From contig CACJQM010000003.1 in NCBI GenBank assembly GCA_902595555.1, positions 124,001-188,000 on the forward strand: a stretch of 64,000 nucleotides of DNA, written 5' to 3'. This document shows positions 22,040 to 30,385 of this stretch, one piece after another (the stretch's first letter is position 1; each line of letters begins with the position of its first letter). The notes under the pieces are model-generated. The model was not told where the DNA came from and ran no database searches. It worked only from the letters and a program-made list of their open reading frames with translations. The DNA comes from an uncultured Bacteroidota bacterium (GTDB lineage Bacteria > Bacteroidota > Bacteroidia > Flavobacteriales > Flavobacteriaceae). The translations under genes were made by a program, and so were the position numbers.

Positions 22040-22068
22040 ATCAATATATTTCTATATTTAAAACTTGT

Positions 22069-22686
22069 ATGCCTTTACAAGTCAGTAAATCATTTTTCAA
22101 AAACATCAATTTGTCTATTTGGAATATAGATGAATCAGAAGATTTTTTTCTATCACAAATCAATTTAACTGAAAATTGTAAAAAAAGACTTGAATTAATC
22201 AAATCCCCCCAAAAAAGAAATCAATTTTTATCAGTCAGAAGTTTAATTAAGCTAAACGATGTTCAGTTGAATGATCTATATTATGATGAATTCGGTGCCC
22301 CTTACCTAAAATCGAACAAATACATATCAATAAGTCACACAAATAATTTTAGTGCTATTGCAATTTCTAATAATCCAGTTGGTGTTGATATTGAACACTA
22401 CAGAGAAAAAATCAAAAAAATAAAGCATAAATTCATAAATCATGCTGAAACCAAGTTAATTGACATTAATTCAGTTAGGGATTTAACTGTATTGTGGACT
22501 GTAAAAGAATCAATTTATAAATTATATAAAAAACAAGGTTTAAGTTTCAAAAATAATATCAAGATTAAGTCTGTTAGTGATGATTTTAAAAATTGCTCAA
22601 TTTTAGTAGAAGATCTTGATAAAAAATCTTTTTTTAATTCAGAAAATATTATTCATTCAGACTACATTTGTTCAATAGTTAAGTAA
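22069..22686 (+). CDS. 4'-phosphopantetheinyl transferase superfamily protein
   Basis: YISISHTNNFSAIAISNNPVGVDIEHYREKI...WTVKESIYKLYKKQGLSF. Confidence 0.88.
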   Translation: MPLQVSKSFFKNINLSIWNIDESEDFFLSQINLTENCKKRLELIKSPQKRNQFLSVRSLIKLNDVQLNDLYYDEFGAPYLKSNKYISISHTNNFSAIAISNNPVGVDIEHYREKIKKIKHKFINHAETKLIDINSVRDLTVLWTVKESIYKLYKKQGLSFKNNIKIKSVSDDFKNCSILVEDLDKKSFFNSENIIHSDYICSIVK

Positions 22687-22687
22687 G

Positions 22688-23320
22688 ATGAATGAAATTT
22701 TAAATTTCTTGTTTCAGCAATATGGAAGCTATTCACAGGTCGATATTGGACTAGAAATATTTGCAGTATTTTTTGGTTTTCTCTCAGTTTGGTTTTCAAA
22801 AAACAATAATGTTTTAGTTTTTCCAACAGGCTTAATCAACACATCCATATTTGTTTATTTATTATTTAAATGGGAGCTTTTAGGAGATATGATTATAAAT
22901 GCTTACTATTTTGTTGTAAGTATTTACGGTTGGTATTATTGGACAAGAAAAAATTCTAATAACGATTATACCCCAATCTCAAAGGTTAACTACAACGACC
23001 AAAAAATAATTTTAGTAATATCAATATTATCAGCAATTTTTGTCTCTTTAATGTATACTGTTTTCAATAAGTGGAGTGGACTAGTTTCTTACATAGACAT
23101 ATTAACTACATCAATATTTTTTGCTGGTATGTGGTTAATGGCTCGAAGAAAAATTGAAAGCTGGATTTTTTGGATAATTGGAGATATTATTTCAACTCCA
23201 TTATATCTATATAAAGGTTTGACTTTCACTAGTTTTCAATACTTTATTTTTACCTTTATCGCCATTGCAGGATACTATAAATGGAAAAGTATTTACAACA
23301 GGATAAATCAGATTGTTTAA
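22688..23320 (+). CDS. pnuC: PnuC-family (nicotinamide riboside or thiamine) transporter
   Basis: Multiple TM; YYFVVSIYGWYYWTRK, WSGLVSYIDILTTSIFFAGMWLMARRKIESWIFWIIGDIISTPLYLYKGL. Confidence 0.9.
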   Translation: MNEILNFLFQQYGSYSQVDIGLEIFAVFFGFLSVWFSKNNNVLVFPTGLINTSIFVYLLFKWELLGDMIINAYYFVVSIYGWYYWTRKNSNNDYTPISKVNYNDQKIILVISILSAIFVSLMYTVFNKWSGLVSYIDILTTSIFFAGMWLMARRKIESWIFWIIGDIISTPLYLYKGLTFTSFQYFIFTFIAIAGYYKWKSIYNRINQIV

Positions 23321-23847
23321 AAGTTGTTTTGTTTGGACCTGAGTCTACAGGAAAATCCTCCTTGGCAAAAGAATTAGCAGATCATTACAATACATTATAT
23401 GTTGATGAATTCGCAAGGAACTATTTGCAAAAAAAATGGGACAGGTATCAATTAGCCTGTGAGCTAAAAGATATAATACCAATAGCTAAAGGACAGATGA
23501 AAAATGAAAACATTATTGCAAAAAAGACAACTAAAATACTTTTTTGTGATACTGATCTTTTAACTACGGCTACATATTCAAAATTGTATTTTAATGGATA
23601 CTGTGATCCTGATTTACAAGAGAGTGCAATTAAAAATCATTATGATTTATATCTTCTAATGGACATAGATATACCGTGGGTCAAGGATGATTTGAGGGAT
23701 AGGCCTAATGATAGAAAAGTTTTTTTTAATTCATTTAAAAATTCACTGGACTTTAATAAAAAAAAATATTCTGTCATCTCTGGAAATTTTCAAAAAAGAA
23801 AAGAAATGGCGATTGATTTAATAAACAATTTGCTAAATTTGCAATGA
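23281..23847 (+). CDS. NadR-like AAA ATPase/kinase
   Basis: VVLFGPESTGKSSLAKELADHYNTLYVDEFARNYLQK; overlaps pnuC by 40 bp. Confidence 0.85.
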   Translation: MEKYLQQDKSDCLKVVLFGPESTGKSSLAKELADHYNTLYVDEFARNYLQKKWDRYQLACELKDIIPIAKGQMKNENIIAKKTTKILFCDTDLLTTATYSKLYFNGYCDPDLQESAIKNHYDLYLLMDIDIPWVKDDLRDRPNDRKVFFNSFKNSLDFNKKKYSVISGNFQKRKEMAIDLINNLLNLQ

Positions 23848-24179
23848 TTTTCAGAGGAATGTCAAAAAAATTAATTGTTTCCCTTTTTATTTTTTCAGTA
23901 ACTATTCCGTATGCGGCAACTGTTATGCATATTTTTATGCACTCACACGATCATTCATATGAAACACATCATTCTTATTTTGAAGGGATTCATCAAGCTG
24001 AGGAAGAATGTACTTTATGTTATTTACTAACAAATCCATTAAATAACTTTATTTTTCCATTTGTTTCAATATTGATTATTCTATTTTATAATAATCTAAT
24101 AGTATCTAACAAATTAAACTTTAAATTTTCAAATCAACTTATTATTCATTTACGTGGTCCACCTAGTTTGTCTTTTTAA
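23844..24179 (+). CDS. Small His-rich membrane-associated protein upstream of TBDR
   Basis: MHIFMHSHDHSYETHHSYFEGIHQAEEECTLCYLL; ATGA overlap with preceding CDS. Confidence 0.7.
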   Translation: MIFRGMSKKLIVSLFIFSVTIPYAATVMHIFMHSHDHSYETHHSYFEGIHQAEEECTLCYLLTNPLNNFIFPFVSILIILFYNNLIVSNKLNFKFSNQLIIHLRGPPSLSF

Positions 24180-24220
24180 GTAAAACAAACAATAAAAATC
24201 AATTAACGTAAATAAATAAA

Positions 24221-26317
24221 ATGAAAAATATATATAAAATTATTTTAGGATTAGTATTAATCTTAAACTATAATCAAACGAATTCACAAGAGGCTACTAA
24301 TGATACAATTGTACCTGTTTCATTAGAAGGAGTTGTTGTTTCAACACCATTTAGTGAGTCTGTTGAAAACAACGTAATCAGCGTTGATAAAGTTAATTTA
24401 GGAGACCTTGGCTTTTTGAAAAGCCAATCAATCCCTAAAGCTCTTTATAATGTTCCTGGTGTGTCATTTGTATCGACTGGACCAGGAATTCAGAAACCCA
24501 TAATTAGAGGTTTAAGTGGTAACAGAGTTGTTACTGTTTACCAGGGCATTAGATTTGAAAATATGCAATGGGGTGATGAACATGGATTAGAGATTCATAC
24601 ATCAGGTATTTCATCTATTGAAGTAATAAAAGGTCCAATGTCAGTACTTTATGGAAGCGATGCTATTGGTGGAGTTTTATACATAACACCTGAAAGATAT
24701 CTTTCAGAAAATGGCTTGAAGGTCGATATTGAAAGTCTATACAATGCAAATTATTCTGGAATTAACTCATCTGTTGGGTTAAATACTAAGATCAATAAAT
24801 TTAGTTTATTGGCTAGAGCTAGTATAATTGATGCTGGAGACTATGAAAATGCAGATGGCGTTGTAGAAAATACTTGGACTGAAATGACGGACTTTAAGTT
24901 TGGTGTTGGATTTAATACAGATAATTTTGAATCAGATTTAAGATTCAATTACACAGCCACTAATTTAGGAATTCCTCATGAGGAGCATGGTGACCATGAT
25001 GACCACGATGATGACCACGATGATGATCATGATGACCATGATGACGAACATGAGGAAGAAGAGGAAAGCTATCAGGAACTAGAGAACACCATCATCAGTT
25101 GGAAAAACTCTTTAAAGTTTAATAACAAATCTGAGCTGCAAGTTACTTTAGGTCTTTCTGATAACTTAAGAAAAGAGTTTGGACACCACGAGGAACATGG
25201 AGATCATGATGATGACCATGACGATGACCATGACGATGATGACCATGATGATGATCATGATGATCATGAAGGTGAAGCACACATTGACATGCAACTTCAA
25301 ACAACATCTTTGGATTTTAAATATATCTTTCCAAAGACTGATAAATTTGAGTTCATTTTAGGTGGTAGCTTTCTAACTCAAGAAAATTCAAATTTCGGAG
25401 AAGAAGAATTAATACCTGATGCAGAAAAACAAGACTTAGGTTTTTATGGTATTTCTCATGTTCACCTGGATAATTTAGATTTGATGGTTGGTTTTAGAGG
25501 GGATAAAAGAGATATTCACACTCATGACCATCATACAAATTCTGATTTTGAAAAATCATATACAAGTTTTACTTCCTCAATTGGTCTTAAGAAAAACTTA
25601 GGTTCTTCATCCAATGTTAGATTAAACCTATCCTCTGGTTATAGAGCTCCAAATCTGTCTGAACTATTTGCAGATGGTGTTCATCATGGAACATCTAGAT
25701 ATGAAATTGGAGATGATAGGCTAGGTGTTGAGAAAAGTAATCAAATTGATTTAGTATTTAACACATTCTCTGATAAAGCTAGTTTTGGTGTTGATATGTT
25801 CTATAATTCACTTGATAATTATATTTATATAAAACCAACTGGTGGAGAAATGGATGGAATGGATTTATATAACTATGTCCAGGAGGATGCAACCCTCTTC
25901 GGAATTGAGGTAAGTCTTTCTGGAGAAACCAATTTGGATTGGTTAACTTATAATACATCCTTTGAGTACTTGAAAGGCAATGTAAAGGAGGGTGGTAACT
26001 TACCTTTCATATCGCCATTAACATTTAAATTGGATTTTGATTTAGATTTTGATAAGGCCGGAACTTATGAGATTGGTTTGGTATCTAAGGCTAATCAAAA
26101 TGAGGTTGCAGATTATGAAACAGTTACAGAATCTTACAGTCTTTTTGATGTTTCGGGATCTTACATGTTAAATATGGCAAACAATGATTTAAATTTATTT
26201 TGGTCAGTTTCAAACTTGTTTGACAAGGAATATGTTGACCATTTGTCAAGATTGAAAAACTTGAATATACATGATATGGGAAGAAATATTTCAGTTGGTT
26301 TGAAATATTCATTCTAG
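24221..26317 (+). CDS. TonB-dependent receptor with His/Asp-rich loops (candidate metal receptor)
   Basis: Plug: SIPKALYNVPGVSFVSTGPGIQKPIIRGLSGNRVVTVYQGIRFENMQWGDEHGLEI; HGDHDDHDDDHDDDHDDHDDEH loops. Confidence 0.9.
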   Translation: MKNIYKIILGLVLILNYNQTNSQEATNDTIVPVSLEGVVVSTPFSESVENNVISVDKVNLGDLGFLKSQSIPKALYNVPGVSFVSTGPGIQKPIIRGLSGNRVVTVYQGIRFENMQWGDEHGLEIHTSGISSIEVIKGPMSVLYGSDAIGGVLYITPERYLSENGLKVDIESLYNANYSGINSSVGLNTKINKFSLLARASIIDAGDYENADGVVENTWTEMTDFKFGVGFNTDNFESDLRFNYTATNLGIPHEEHGDHDDHDDDHDDDHDDHDDEHEEEEESYQELENTIISWKNSLKFNNKSELQVTLGLSDNLRKEFGHHEEHGDHDDDHDDDHDDDDHDDDHDDHEGEAHIDMQLQTTSLDFKYIFPKTDKFEFILGGSFLTQENSNFGEEELIPDAEKQDLGFYGISHVHLDNLDLMVGFRGDKRDIHTHDHHTNSDFEKSYTSFTSSIGLKKNLGSSSNVRLNLSSGYRAPNLSELFADGVHHGTSRYEIGDDRLGVEKSNQIDLVFNTFSDKASFGVDMFYNSLDNYIYIKPTGGEMDGMDLYNYVQEDATLFGIEVSLSGETNLDWLTYNTSFEYLKGNVKEGGNLPFISPLTFKLDFDLDFDKAGTYEIGLVSKANQNEVADYETVTESYSLFDVSGSYMLNMANNDLNLFWSVSNLFDKEYVDHLSRLKNLNIHDMGRNISVGLKYSF
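24977..25062 (+). repeat. Low-complexity GATGAC/CATGAT repeat coding His/Asp-rich loop 1
   Basis: CATGAGGAGCATGGTGACCATGATGACCACGATGATGACC... Confidence 0.8.
25184..25283 (+). repeat. Low-complexity repeat coding His/Asp-rich loop 2
   Basis: CACCACGAGGAACATGGAGATCATGATGATGACCATGACGATGACC... Confidence 0.8.
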
Positions 26318-26333
26318 TTTCTAAATCATTCTT

Positions 26334-26364
26334 AAAAAAAGGGCCTTTGTGCCCTTTTTTTTTT
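26334..26364 (+). terminator. Rho-independent terminator after TBDR
   Basis: AAAAAGGGC-CTTTGT-GCCCTTTTTTTTTT. Confidence 0.85.
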
Positions 26365-26377
26365 AGTTTTGATGAAA

Positions 26378-26446
26378 ATCTGGGGTGCTAAGGCTGAGAT
26401 TATACCCATTGAACCTGACAAAGTAATTTTTGTAAGGAAAATGAAA
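26378..26446 (+). ncRNA. TPP riboswitch (THI element)
   Basis: GGGGTGC-TAAGG-CTGAGATTATACCCATTGAACCTGACAAAGTAATTTTTGTAAGGAAAATGA matches TPP conserved blocks (GGGGUGC, CUGAGA, ACCC..UGAACCUGA, AGGRAA). Confidence 0.92.
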
Positions 26447-26480
26447 CTCACTTAATTACTACCCCGTTAATATTATTATT

Positions 26481-28640
26481 ATGAAAAGAATTTTATTAGC
26501 GGTGTTTTTTATTTCGAATATTCTTTATTCGCAAGAAAAAATCATTGATACCGTACAAGGAACAAAACAAAATCTAGATGAAGTAATTGTAAAGGGGATT
26601 AGAGCTAAATTCTCATCCCCAATTAGTTATTCTAACATTTATAAAGAGAAATTAAAAAATAAAAATTTAGGTCAAGATTTACCAATACTTTTAAACTTTC
26701 TTCCCTCTGTTGTAACGACATCTGATGCGGGTGCTGGGATTGGTTACACCGGGATAAGAGTAAGAGGGGTCAGTCCTCAATCTACCAATATTACAATAAA
26801 TGGAATACCATACAATGATCCTGAGTCAATGGGTACTTTTTGGGTGAATCTTCCCGATTTTACTTCATCTATTCAAAGCTTACAGCTTCAGCGAGGTATA
26901 GGCACATCAACAAATGGTTCTGGTGCATTTGGTGCAAGTATAAATATTTCAACTGATAATATTTCGCAAACACCCTATGCAGAGATATCAAGCAGTTTTG
27001 GAAGTTTTAATACAAGAAAAAATACCATAAAGTTTAGTACTGGAAAAATTAACGATGTTTTTGAATTTTCAGGCAGATTTTCAAAAATTGATTCAGACGG
27101 TTATGTTGATAGAGCCTATTCAGATTTAAAATCATATTTTATTCAAGGCACCTATCTAAAAGGTTCAACTTTAATTAAAGCTATTTCATTTGCTGGACAT
27201 GAAAAAACATATCAATCTTGGTATGGACTAACTATGGATCAATTAAAAGAAAATAGAAGACAAAACCCATATACTTATGAGAATGAAATTGATAATTATA
27301 AGCAAGACCACTATCAGTTACATTGGAATGAAAAAATAAATAACTTTTGGTCATTTAATCTAGGATTAAATTACACATACGGCCGAGGTTATTTTGAACA
27401 ATATAGGGAAGATGATAATATAGACACCTATGGTGGGATTGTCTCATCCGATACTAACTTAAATGGAGAGAAAACAGATACAACTGATTTGATAAGAAGA
27501 AGATGGCTGGATAACGATTTTTATGTATTTAATAGTTCTTTAAATTTTATTAAAAATAAAATAGACCTTACTATTAGTAGTTCATATAGTTCTTATGTTG
27601 GAGATCACTTCGGAGAAGTTATTTGGGCTAGAACTTTTAGTAGTAATGGAAAAATTAGGGACAGATATTATGAGGGTCTTGGTGAAAAAAAAGATTTAAG
27701 TTTCTTTACCAAATTACTTTATTCTATTGATGAAAAAATTGAATTTTATTCAGATTTACAATATAGAAATGTAAAGTACAATACATCTGGAACAACATCG
27801 GATTTAGTTAATATGGTTATTGATAAATCTTATGGTTTCTTCAACCCAAAAATAGGACTTTCATATAAGTTAAACCCCAATTCATTATTGTATGTTTCAT
27901 ATGCTAGAGCAAATCGAGAACCAAACAGAACCGATTATGAAAGTAATCCAGACATCCAGCCTGAAAGATTGAATGATATTGAATTTGGATGGAGATTAAG
28001 AAATAAAAACATGTCTCTAAACCTTAATTCATATTTTATGCTCTATGACGAACAACTTGTTTTAACTGGTGAAATAGATGATGTTGGAAATCCAAAAAGG
28101 ACCAATAGTGGATCCAGTTATAGGATTGGTTTGGAGATAGAAAATCGCATAAATATTTCTGAGCTATTTTCTTTTGAAACGAATTTAACATTAAGTTCAA
28201 ATAAGAATAAAAATATTTTTTCAATGGTTGATGGAGCACTTTATAATTATGGTAAAACTAATATCTCTTTTTCACCATCATTTGTTGGATCAAATGCAAT
28301 TATTTACCAACCTTCAGAAAAAATCAGTTTATCATTACTTTCAAAATATGTAGGAAAGCAATATATGGGTAATACAGATCAACCTAATTCAATACTTGAA
28401 AGTTATTTTGTAAATGATTTAAATATTACTTATTCTTTACAACCCAAAAAAATATTTCAATCTATCTCTATTAATTTTTTAATAAATAATATTTTAAATA
28501 AGGAATATATATCTAATGGATATTATTACACTTATGATGATACATGGAGTGTTCCAGGTCAAATAAAAACATTAGATGGAGCTGGATATTATCCTCAAGC
28601 TACTAGAAACTTTCTTGCAGGATTAGTATTTGAATTTTAG
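26481..28640 (+). CDS. TonB-dependent receptor, TPP-riboswitch controlled (predicted thiamine/thiamine-derivative uptake)
   Basis: TBDR plug/barrel (GYTGIRVRGVSPQSTNITINGIPYNDPESMG); directly follows TPP riboswitch. Confidence 0.9.
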   Translation: MKRILLAVFFISNILYSQEKIIDTVQGTKQNLDEVIVKGIRAKFSSPISYSNIYKEKLKNKNLGQDLPILLNFLPSVVTTSDAGAGIGYTGIRVRGVSPQSTNITINGIPYNDPESMGTFWVNLPDFTSSIQSLQLQRGIGTSTNGSGAFGASINISTDNISQTPYAEISSSFGSFNTRKNTIKFSTGKINDVFEFSGRFSKIDSDGYVDRAYSDLKSYFIQGTYLKGSTLIKAISFAGHEKTYQSWYGLTMDQLKENRRQNPYTYENEIDNYKQDHYQLHWNEKINNFWSFNLGLNYTYGRGYFEQYREDDNIDTYGGIVSSDTNLNGEKTDTTDLIRRRWLDNDFYVFNSSLNFIKNKIDLTISSSYSSYVGDHFGEVIWARTFSSNGKIRDRYYEGLGEKKDLSFFTKLLYSIDEKIEFYSDLQYRNVKYNTSGTTSDLVNMVIDKSYGFFNPKIGLSYKLNPNSLLYVSYARANREPNRTDYESNPDIQPERLNDIEFGWRLRNKNMSLNLNSYFMLYDEQLVLTGEIDDVGNPKRTNSGSSYRIGLEIENRINISELFSFETNLTLSSNKNKNIFSMVDGALYNYGKTNISFSPSFVGSNAIIYQPSEKISLSLLSKYVGKQYMGNTDQPNSILESYFVNDLNITYSLQPKKIFQSISINFLINNILNKEYISNGYYYTYDDTWSVPGQIKTLDGAGYYPQATRNFLAGLVFEF

Positions 28641-29056
28641 TTATAAACTCTAAGATTATTTCCAATTATTTCGGTTTTATAACGAATCAATGGATAATTT
28701 GATGACATGTTGCTATTGAGTAATTGTCCAGTAGCAAGGCTATATATATTACCAACACAATCACATTCAACTTGAACACCATCAATAGTTAGTCCTGGAC
28801 AGTCGTCTCTTTTTTTGTGATTAGGATCACAAGCTTCCCATGCCAAAATATCATTGTTAAAGTTAAAAAGTATTACCCCACAAATACCAATCCCATCAAT
28901 TTTTACAGAGCCACCAGTAAAATTTAAGTTGTCATAACTAGGTAAACTTAAATTTATGATTCGATCAAAACTGATATCTGGTAAGTAGGGATTATAATTA
29001 GACTGTTCATTTTCACAGCTAATAATAAAAAAAAATATAAATAGGCACTTCTTCAT
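28637..29056 (-). CDS. Lipoprotein with Rieske-like fold lacking canonical ligands
   Basis: Lipobox ISC; AWEACDPNHKKRDDCPGLTIDGVQVECDCVGNIYSLATGQLL. Confidence 0.65.
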   Translation of the reverse strand: MKKCLFIFFFIISCENEQSNYNPYLPDISFDRIINLSLPSYDNLNFTGGSVKIDGIGICGVILFNFNNDILAWEACDPNHKKRDDCPGLTIDGVQVECDCVGNIYSLATGQLLNSNMSSNYPLIRYKTEIIGNNLRVYN

Positions 29057-29099
29057 CTTTGTGATTATAAATTTAACTAAATAAGACTTAATAAATTTG

Positions 29100-29107
29100 T
29101 ATATTTG
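29100..29107 (+). promoter_or_regulatory. Putative -7 element of greA promoter
   Basis: TATATTTG; -33 TTG not evident at standard spacing. Confidence 0.45.
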
Positions 29108-29112
29108 GGTAA

Positions 29113-29137
29113 CCTCTTTATAAGAGGATTTTTTTTT
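29113..29137 (+). promoter_or_regulatory. Terminator-like hairpin + T9 tract in greA leader
   Basis: CCTCTT-TAT-AAGAGG-A-TTTTTTTTT immediately upstream of the greA ATG (29141). Confidence 0.65.
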
Positions 29138-29140
29138 AGT

Positions 29141-29611
29141 ATGGGAATTAGTTATTATACAAAGGAAGGTTTAGATAAACTAAGATCAGAATTAAATCAT
29201 TTGAAAGATGTAGAAAGACCAAATGCTTCAAAAGCAATTGCTGAGGCTAGGGATAAAGGAGATTTAAGTGAAAATGCTGAATATGATGCTGCAAAGGAGG
29301 CTCAAGGTTTATTGGAATTAAAAATTTCAAAATTAGAGGAGACTCTTTCTAACGCAAGATTAATCGATGAATCCCAATTAGATACCTCCAAAATATTGGT
29401 TTTATCTAAAGTGAAGATTAAAAACCAATCTAATGGTGCAATTATGGAATATCAGCTCGTTGCGGAAAGTGAAGCAGATTTAAGAAGCGGTAAAATTTCT
29501 GTAAATTCTCCAATTGGGAAAGGTTTATTAGGAAAATCAGTGGGTGAAATTGCTGAAATAAGTGTACCTAATGGAAAACTAAAATTTGAAATCATCTCAA
29601 TTAACAGATAA
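29141..29611 (+). CDS. greA: Transcription elongation factor GreA
   Basis: MGISYYTKEGLDKLRSELNHLKDVERPNASKAIAEARDKGDLSENAEYDAAKEAQ; ORF-track start 29105 lies at the promoter. Confidence 0.95.
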   Translation: MGISYYTKEGLDKLRSELNHLKDVERPNASKAIAEARDKGDLSENAEYDAAKEAQGLLELKISKLEETLSNARLIDESQLDTSKILVLSKVKIKNQSNGAIMEYQLVAESEADLRSGKISVNSPIGKGLLGKSVGEIAEISVPNGKLKFEIISINR

Positions 29612-29613
29612 AA

Positions 29614-30006
29614 TTGTCATCAATATTTTCTAAAATAGTTAATGGTGAAATCCCTTGTTACAAAATAGATGAGGATGATAAATGTCTTGCTTTTTTGGAT
29701 ATTAATCCAAATTCATATGGACATACCTTGTGTATCCTTAAAAGAGAGGAGGATTATATTTTTGATTTAGAGGATAATGAGTATGTTTCTCTCATGAACT
29801 TTTCAAAAAAAATAGCTAATGCATTGAAAAAATCTGTTACTTGTGAGAGAATTGCTATGTCTGTGGTTGGCCTTGAAGTTCCTCACGTTCATGTTCACTT
29901 AATTCCAATTAATAAAATGGAAGATTTAAATTTTTCAAATAATTTAAATTTAGAAAAAGAGAAGTTCGAAGAGGTTTGTTTTAAAATAAAAAGTAATTTA
30001 GATTAA
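29614..30006 (+). CDS. HIT family protein
   Basis: SIFSKIVNGEIPCYKIDEDDKCLAFLDINPNSYGHTLCI...VPHVHVHLIPI (HxHxH). TTG start. Confidence 0.93.
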   Translation: MSSIFSKIVNGEIPCYKIDEDDKCLAFLDINPNSYGHTLCILKREEDYIFDLEDNEYVSLMNFSKKIANALKKSVTCERIAMSVVGLEVPHVHVHLIPINKMEDLNFSNNLNLEKEKFEEVCFKIKSNLD

Positions 30007-30008
30007 GT

Positions 30009-30380
30009 ATGAATATATCTGGTAAAATTAAGTTAATCGGAGAGACCAAAGAATATGGTACTAACGGTTTTAGAAAAAGAGAGCTGGTTGTTACAACCCA
30101 AGAACAATATCCGCAAAATATATTAGTTGAGTTTGTCCAAGATAGATGTGAAATTTTGAATTCTTATCAAGTTGGAGAGTTAGTTAAAATTGACATAAAT
30201 ATCAGAGGAAGAGAATGGACTAATAAAGATAATGAAGTCAAATACTTTAATTCCATACAAGGTTGGAGAATCGAAAAAATTGAAGAAAGTTATGATACAC
30301 AACTTCCTCCAATACCAACCAAAGAAGAACTAAATACTGATCAGGATTCTAGTAAAGAACCTGATGATCTTCCATTCTAG
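30009..30380 (+). CDS. DUF3127 domain protein with SSB-like C-terminal tip
   Basis: MNISGKIKLIGETKEYGTNGFRKRELVVTTQEQYPQNILVEFVQDRCE...YFNSIQGWRIEKIE...EPDDLPF. Confidence 0.85.
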   Translation: MNISGKIKLIGETKEYGTNGFRKRELVVTTQEQYPQNILVEFVQDRCEILNSYQVGELVKIDINIRGREWTNKDNEVKYFNSIQGWRIEKIEESYDTQLPPIPTKEELNTDQDSSKEPDDLPF

Positions 30381-30385
30381 TAATT

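Noticed and set aside
24977-25283. Short repeats that could look like a CRISPR array
   Set aside because: No distinct spacers; the repeats are in-frame codons for His/Asp loops.
25179-25361. 60-aa Met/Thr-rich plus-strand ORF (MDTTRNMEIMMMTMTMTM...)
   Set aside because: Alternative reading frame of the His/Asp-coding repeat in the TBDR; composition is a by-product of the GATGAC repeat.
29105-29140. N-terminal extension MGNLFIRGFFFS of the GreA ORF
   Set aside because: Encoded by the promoter/hairpin/T-tract region; homologous GreA proteins begin at MxxxYYTKEGLxKL (29141).
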